Below are positions 59,186 through 64,000 of a stretch of DNA of 64,000 nucleotides, piece by piece; within the stretch, counting starts at the first letter, position 1; every line of letters begins with the position of its first letter. The notes under the pieces are model-generated. The model was not told the DNA's origin. It worked only from the letters and a program-made list of their open reading frames with translations, and did not search any database. A program made the position numbers and the translations under genes. Source of the stretch: DQWO01 sp964478545 (lineage in GTDB: Bacteria; Desulfobacterota; Anaeroferrophillalia; Anaeroferrophillales; Anaeroferrophillaceae); NCBI GenBank assembly GCA_964478545.1, contig CAYZIS010000007.1, positions 21,330-85,329 of the forward strand. Reading direction: 5' to 3'.

Positions 59186-59818
59186 ATGCAAAGAATCAAT
59201 CTTTCCACTCGTAAAAAGACCTTGAAGGCGCAAGTTAATAAACTGCCATCCGGTATTCTGGCTGTTGTCTTCATTCTTGTTATTTTGGTTCTCGGGGGAC
59301 ATTACTTGTCCCTGCGCCATCAGTGTGGACAAAGTATTTATAAGCTACAGCAACTTGAAACGCGCTATGCCGATTTGCAGGAACAGTCAAGGCATTACCA
59401 GCAGCTGGTTGAACAGATTCGGACAATGGAAAGTCAGTATGAAATGACTGAGGAACAATTGCAGATGGCTGTGGGCATCAAAGCGCAGCGCCGCGACTGG
59501 TATTCGATTGTTGCCGCCATCAGCCGTCAGGTTCCCAAACGGGTCTGGTTAACCGATATCAGCTCATCCGGGGAAAATCGTGTCGCAACTGCTTCTGCGG
59601 ATGCGTCCGAGGCAGATTCTCCGGTGCAAAAAACCATCGTCACCATCACCGGTCGGGCCCTGGATAGTCCGGCGATTGTCCACTACCTGAAAAATCTGCA
59701 GAGTGAAACCGATATCCTGGCAGCGGTGGATTTCAGCGAAGTAACCCGCATTGAAGCCGACGATAATACCGGGATCCCGGCCCATTTTGCCTTTGTAGTA
59801 TCCTGCCAGTTAAAATAA
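59186..59818 (+). CDS. PilN-like pilus assembly protein (MshI2/PilN)
   Basis: A 210-residue bitopic protein. The cytoplasmic tail MQRINLSTRKK resembles the PilN motif that docks on PilM. One membrane span (ILAVVFILVILVLGGHYLSL, about 25-44) is followed by a coiled-coil (about 55-110) and a ferredoxin-like periplasmic domain (WYSIVAAISRQVPKRVWLTDIS onwards). The start at 59186 lies 5 bases after the mshI stop. A PilO/MshJ gene is not found next to it. Confidence 0.87.
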   Translation: MQRINLSTRKKTLKAQVNKLPSGILAVVFILVILVLGGHYLSLRHQCGQSIYKLQQLETRYADLQEQSRHYQQLVEQIRTMESQYEMTEEQLQMAVGIKAQRRDWYSIVAAISRQVPKRVWLTDISSSGENRVATASADASEADSPVQKTIVTITGRALDSPAIVHYLKNLQSETDILAAVDFSEVTRIEADDNTGIPAHFAFVVSCQLK

Positions 59819-59849
59819 ATTGTTCCTGAAAATCATATGGAGGAGCAGG

Positions 59850-62800
59850 GTGATCAGAAAAGATAAAAATATTTCCCTTTTCTTGATTTTCCTGTTGGTT
59901 CTTGCGGTTGCCGTGCCAATCTACGCAGCTTCCCATCCCCATCCCCATCCCTATGTTATAGCTGACTATCATTTTGATGAGTGCTACTGGGATGGCAGTG
60001 TTGGCGAGGTGATTGATGCCAGCGGCAACGGTTATGATGGCACGGCGAAAAACGGGGTAACGACTGCGGCCGGCGGCCAAGTCTGCCGGGCGGGAGAATT
60101 CAGCATCGGCAGTTCCCAGTATGTGGATCTGGGCAATGGTTTCAGCCCCGGGAACAGCAGCTGGAGCGTTTCGGTCTGGTTCAAGTGGGACGGCAGCAGC
60201 GGCGAGAATATCATTTACAACAAGGAGAACCTGTTTGAAGCCCGGGTGCAGGGAGGTTATTTTCAGTATGCCTGGCAGCCGCACTGGTATTGGGATGGCG
60301 GGATTTCTTTTCCGGTGACCGCCGGCCAGTGGATCCATGCGGTAGTGACCTATGACGGCAGTTTTCAGCGGGTGTATGAGAACGGGATACTGGTGTATGA
60401 ACGCTCTCAGAGCGGCTCCCTTGGCAGCAACAGTAATAAACTGCTGATCGGTGCCCGGGGGAGCAATAATCCGCAGCATTTCTTTGGTGGCCAGATAGAT
60501 GAAGTGTTGATCTATTCTGAGGCCCTGACTGGCGGCCAGATCAGCGATATTTATACTAACCAGCAAGCCGGCAGGAATCAGGATGGCAGTGCGCGGACCT
60601 GCCCGGTATGTGAATTTACTGCTATAGGTTCCTATTATTTGGATGAATGTGCCTGGGATGGCAGCTCCGGTGAAGTGGTGGATGCCAGTGGCAACGGTCA
60701 TCATGGTACGGCGGTCAACGGGGTGACTACCATAGATGATGGCCAGGTCTGCCGGGCGGGGGAATTTGCTGATGATGGTTATCTGGCTTTATCAGGATTT
60801 CCCGATATAACCACTGATTTCACCATGACTGCCTGGATAAAAACCACTGACCGCAACCAGTCAGGTCAGCGGGTTTTTGCCGATGATGAAAAGAATACCC
60901 CCCATGGCTATGCCCTCAGCCTCGGGGACGGTGGGGCCGGTACCTTGCGCTTCTACAACCGGGGGATCAGCCCTGTCATTTTGGATACCCCAGCAGTGAT
61001 CAATAACGATACCTGGTATTTTGTTGCCGCTGTGGCTGATATTGCCAATCAGCAGCGTCATATCTATGTTTTTTCCGCCGACGGTACCTTGCTCAATCAC
61101 ACTTCCGACACTTCCAGTGGCTACGGCGGTGTTTGGGGAACAGATCCTGGTACCGCCTCCATCGGTGGTGAAACAAATCAGGGAGAAACAGCCAATCGAT
61201 TTATCGGCAACCTGGATGAGGTTCAGGTCCTTGCGGGTGCCATTGATGATGCCGGGTTAAGAGTTGTTCTGCATCAAACCCATGATTGTAGCTGTATCAG
61301 TTCCCTGGCGGACTATCATTTTGACGAGTGCTACTGGGATGGCAGTGTTGGCGAGGTGATTGATGCCAGCGGCAATGGCTATAGTGGAACGGCGAAAAAC
61401 GGAGTAACGACCGTGGCTTCAGGCCAGGTTTGCCGGGCGGGGGAATTTTCTTCCGGCAGTTCCCAGTACGTGGACCTGGGCAGTGGTTTCAGTCCTGACA
61501 GCAGCAATTGGACAGTCTCTGTCTGGTTTAAATGGGATGGCAGTGGTGGTGAAAATATTATTTACAACAAGGAGACTCTGTTTGAAGCTCGGGTACAGAG
61601 CGGTTATCTCCAGTATGCCTGGCAGCCGCACTGGAGTTGGGATGGAGGAACTTCTTTTCCGGTGACCGCCGGCCAGTGGACCCATGTGGTGGTGACCTAT
61701 GACGGTAGTTTCCAGCGGGTTTATAAAAACGGGACGTTAGTATATGAGCGGGGGCAAAGCGGTGCCATGGGCAGCAACAGCAATAAACTGCTGATCGGTG
61801 CCCGGGGCAGCACCTCCCCCTCTAATTTCTTTGGCGGCCAGATAGACGAAGTACTGATCTATTCAGAGGTCCTGAGTGACATCCAGATCAGCGATATTTA
61901 TACTAACCAGCAAGCCGGCAACAATCAGGATGGCAGTGCGCGTGTCTGTTCTTCCTGCAGCAGTGTTGATCATTTTATTATTACTGATGAAGACAATGAT
62001 CAGCAGGCCCTGGCCTGCCGGGCGGAGCTGATCACCATCCAGGCGGTTGACAGCAGCGGCAATTTATTGAGTAATTATGCTGGTACTGTGACCTTGACAG
62101 CCGACAACGGGGCACTTTGGTACGATGCCCTGGCCGGTTATAACAATGATGATCCGCCGCAAGGTTCATGGACGGATAATGGCCACGACTCAGCCAGTTA
62201 CAGTTTTACCGCCACCGACAACGGCCAGATAAAATTCTGGTTGCGGGACAGCGATATTCCCGTTTCCAGTGACAGCGAAGTGGTTCAGATTTCCGTGGTT
62301 GACGGCACGGCCGTCGGCAATTTGGCGATGACCTATCACAAAGCCGGGTTCCAGCTTGTCTGGGACAACCCCGACAATACCATCCAGCTGTCCGGCAAAC
62401 CATCGGACCAGGGCTGGAATGCGCAAAATATCGAACTGCAGGCGGTGCAGGTCAACCCGGTTACCGGAGCCTGTGAATCTCAGCTTGACGGTAGTATCAC
62501 CGTCCAGACAAAAATTTCTTATCTTGATCCGTCGGCCGGCAGTATGCCGCTCAAACTTAACGGCACCGACGTGGATGAAGATTGGACGTCAGTGACTCTC
62601 GTTTTTGATCAGGGTGAAGCTCCTTTGGTTTTCCGCTATGATGATGCCGGCAAGCTGCGGCTGGAAATTCGCTATGACAGCGATGGTAACGGGGTTTTTG
62701 ATATGTTCTGCATCAATAATCCTTCCCTCGTTTTCCGCCCCCTGGGATTTTCTGTCTTTACGACCACGGGTAACGGACAGGCTGATAACGGTGCCGATAG

Positions 62801-63941
62801 TTCTGCCTTTGTCAGAGCCGGTACAAATTTTAATCTTTCGGCCCGGTCGGTTGTCTGGCAGCCGGGCGACGACGCGGATAATGACGGTATTCCGGATGTT
62901 GCCGCCAACCTGGCAAACAACAGTGTTACCTCCAATTATCAGGCCAGCGGCAACTCGGTGACCCACATCCTGACTGTCCCGTCCGGTGGCAGCAGTGGCA
63001 GCTTGGGAAGTACGTCGATGGATTTTGCCAGTGGCTCGGGGATGATTGCGGCTCAGACTTTCAGCGAGGTGGGGATTATCACGGTGACGGTAAATGATGA
63101 TGACTACCTGGGCAGTGGGGCTGCCATTACCGGAAGCAGCGGCAACATCGGCCGTTTTATTCCAGATCATTTTGCCGTCCAGCCGACGACGGTTTCCCTG
63201 GCCCCAGCCTGCTCCACCTTCACTTACCTGGGACAAAATTTTGGCTATCAGGATGCCCCGCAGATTACCATTACTGCCCAGAACAGTAATAATGAAGAGA
63301 CGCAGAACTATCATGATGATTTTTTCAAACTGCCGGCGACCCTGACCCCATCCTACAGCAATAACGTCGGCGGCCGCACCCTGATCGTTACTCCCGCGGC
63401 CGTTGCCCTGACAGCCATATCTTCCCAGACGGTAACGGTGACCGACACCTTTTCCTATCTCAGAGAGCTTGTTTCTCCTTTTGATGCTGATTTTGACCTG
63501 ACCCTTACCATTAGGGACAGTGATGGTGTTCTTTATGGCAGTGACGGAAATTTTGTCATCAATAATATCGGTGGCACCCAATTGCGCTCCGGCCGGCTGA
63601 TGATTAATGATAATTATGGTCTTGAAACCGAGGATATTACCCACTCCCCCTTTAATACTCAGTATTGGGATGGCAGCCAATGGCAGTTGAACAGTGACGA
63701 CAGCTGTACCACTGGGATTACCTTTGACTCTTCTCGGGTTCACATCACCTCAAACCCGGAAATAAGCAGTGGGGTGGGGTATCTGATGGTGGATAAACCT
63801 GCCAGCGCTACGCCGGAAACCATCACCATCTGCCCCGTTTCTCCAGCTTGGCTGAGTTGCTCAGGAACGGACTGTTGCGGGAGCTTCATTTTCGGCATCT
63901 ATCGGGGCAATGACCGGATAATTCTCAAAATGGAAAAATAG
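59850..63941 (+). CDS. mshQ: MshQ-like giant LamG protein with C-terminal DUF6701
   Basis: A 1363-residue secreted protein. GTG 59850 with GGAGGAG upstream gives a clean signal peptide (MIRKDKN, then ISLFLIFLLVLAVAV, cleavage after YAA at about 27) and an HPHPHPH stretch. Three LamG/concanavalin-type domains follow at about 39-250, 258-480 and 486-700, each opening with YHFDECYWDGS or YLDECAWDGS. An Ig-like segment lies at about 705-800 and the long MshQ/DUF6701 region at about 800-1363, with a cysteine-rich end. Domains 1 and 3 are almost identical even in DNA. It is likely the pilus-associated adhesin of this cluster. Confidence 0.88.
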   Translation: MIRKDKNISLFLIFLLVLAVAVPIYAASHPHPHPYVIADYHFDECYWDGSVGEVIDASGNGYDGTAKNGVTTAAGGQVCRAGEFSIGSSQYVDLGNGFSPGNSSWSVSVWFKWDGSSGENIIYNKENLFEARVQGGYFQYAWQPHWYWDGGISFPVTAGQWIHAVVTYDGSFQRVYENGILVYERSQSGSLGSNSNKLLIGARGSNNPQHFFGGQIDEVLIYSEALTGGQISDIYTNQQAGRNQDGSARTCPVCEFTAIGSYYLDECAWDGSSGEVVDASGNGHHGTAVNGVTTIDDGQVCRAGEFADDGYLALSGFPDITTDFTMTAWIKTTDRNQSGQRVFADDEKNTPHGYALSLGDGGAGTLRFYNRGISPVILDTPAVINNDTWYFVAAVADIANQQRHIYVFSADGTLLNHTSDTSSGYGGVWGTDPGTASIGGETNQGETANRFIGNLDEVQVLAGAIDDAGLRVVLHQTHDCSCISSLADYHFDECYWDGSVGEVIDASGNGYSGTAKNGVTTVASGQVCRAGEFSSGSSQYVDLGSGFSPDSSNWTVSVWFKWDGSGGENIIYNKETLFEARVQSGYLQYAWQPHWSWDGGTSFPVTAGQWTHVVVTYDGSFQRVYKNGTLVYERGQSGAMGSNSNKLLIGARGSTSPSNFFGGQIDEVLIYSEVLSDIQISDIYTNQQAGNNQDGSARVCSSCSSVDHFIITDEDNDQQALACRAELITIQAVDSSGNLLSNYAGTVTLTADNGALWYDALAGYNNDDPPQGSWTDNGHDSASYSFTATDNGQIKFWLRDSDIPVSSDSEVVQISVVDGTAVGNLAMTYHKAGFQLVWDNPDNTIQLSGKPSDQGWNAQNIELQAVQVNPVTGACESQLDGSITVQTKISYLDPSAGSMPLKLNGTDVDEDWTSVTLVFDQGEAPLVFRYDDAGKLRLEIRYDSDGNGVFDMFCINNPSLVFRPLGFSVFTTTGNGQADNGADSSAFVRAGTNFNLSARSVVWQPGDDADNDGIPDVAANLANNSVTSNYQASGNSVTHILTVPSGGSSGSLGSTSMDFASGSGMIAAQTFSEVGIITVTVNDDDYLGSGAAITGSSGNIGRFIPDHFAVQPTTVSLAPACSTFTYLGQNFGYQDAPQITITAQNSNNEETQNYHDDFFKLPATLTPSYSNNVGGRTLIVTPAAVALTAISSQTVTVTDTFSYLRELVSPFDADFDLTLTIRDSDGVLYGSDGNFVINNIGGTQLRSGRLMINDNYGLETEDITHSPFNTQYWDGSQWQLNSDDSCTTGITFDSSRVHITSNPEISSGVGYLMVDKPASATPETITICPVSPAWLSCSGTDCCGSFIFGIYRGNDRIILKMEK

Positions 63942-63946
63942 AGGGG

Positions 63947-64000
63947 GTCAAATCTTTATCGTTGACAAATTTATAAATTTGTCAACGATAAAGATTTGAC
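63947..64000. repeat. 54-bp perfect palindrome after mshQ, cut by window edge
   Basis: From GTCAAATCTTTATCG through the centre AAATTTATAAATTT to CGATAAAGATTTGAC, every base pairs. GGGG precedes it at the left, and the right continuation lies outside the window. It could be a terminator-like structure for the pilus operon or a REP-type repeat (compare GGGGTCAGACC at 44210). Confidence 0.85.

Noticed and set aside
59733..60704. 323-codon minus-strand frame opposite the PilN-like and MshQ genes
   Set aside because: It spans two real plus-strand genes and recurs over the duplicated LamG DNA only because that DNA is repeated.

Overview
The window looks like chromosome of a Gram-negative anaerobe of the deltaproteobacterial (Desulfobacterota) type. 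This is inferred from gene content and order, not from a phylogenetic marker search. The supporting content is an rpoN-lpt-kds lipopolysaccharide block joined to a regulatory PTS (hprK, rapZ, ptsN, HPr, EI and a mannose-class EII), corrinoid salvage genes, a TRAP importer and an MSHA-type pilus cluster. Coding density is normal, but many spacers carry short inverted-repeat elements.

Layout. 1-3072 (minus): a DUF1015 protein cut by the window edge, a SAM hydrolase and a UbiA-type prenyltransferase. 3446-4477: pdxA. 4563-9436: a TRAP dicarboxylate-type importer (dctM, dctQ, dctP, minus) facing an IclR regulator. 9411-17180 (plus): hemW, then corrinoid genes (cobO, an unknown 239-residue protein, a BtuF-like binding protein, a 58-residue cysteine-rich protein, cobQ, btuC-like and btuD-like). 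17191-20049 (minus): a YihY membrane protein, a geranylgeranyl-reductase-type flavoprotein and tRNA-Ser(CGA).

20326-41435 is one long minus-strand block. In order of transcription it is pyrE, a REC-ATPase regulator, apgM, pyrG, kdsA, kdsD, kdsC, lptC, lptA, lptB, rpoN, hpf, ptsN, hprK, rapZ, EIIA, EIIB, EIIC, EIID, HPr, ptsI and metK. It couples Kdo synthesis and LPS export to sigma-54 and to HPr-based phosphosignalling. 41963-47136 holds a decayed DUF4143 ATPase gene, bioD, ndk, yifB and a REC-histidine kinase.

47744-63941 (plus) is an MSHA-like type IV pilus cluster: an MshE-type ATPase with a c-di-GMP-type N-terminal domain, MshG, two major-type prepilins, an ABC transporter pair, a TPR protein, prepilin-like MshC/D/O/P, MshI- and PilN-like proteins and a giant LamG-containing MshQ. 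Two GxxExxY (PDDEXK-type) genes sit in this cluster. Each is enclosed by inverted arms built of 9-nt units (CACRRAGNN), and the arms supply the first codons of neighbouring genes.

The most notable signals outside genes are the mobile palindromic elements. A 249-252 bp MITE has three full copies and one 96-bp deletion derivative, each with a 9-bp target duplication. A 110-112 bp MITE has 6-bp duplications. A 193-bp MITE with a CTAG duplication is nested inside another repeat. The GxxExxY-plus-arm units are the best candidate for an undescribed system in this window.
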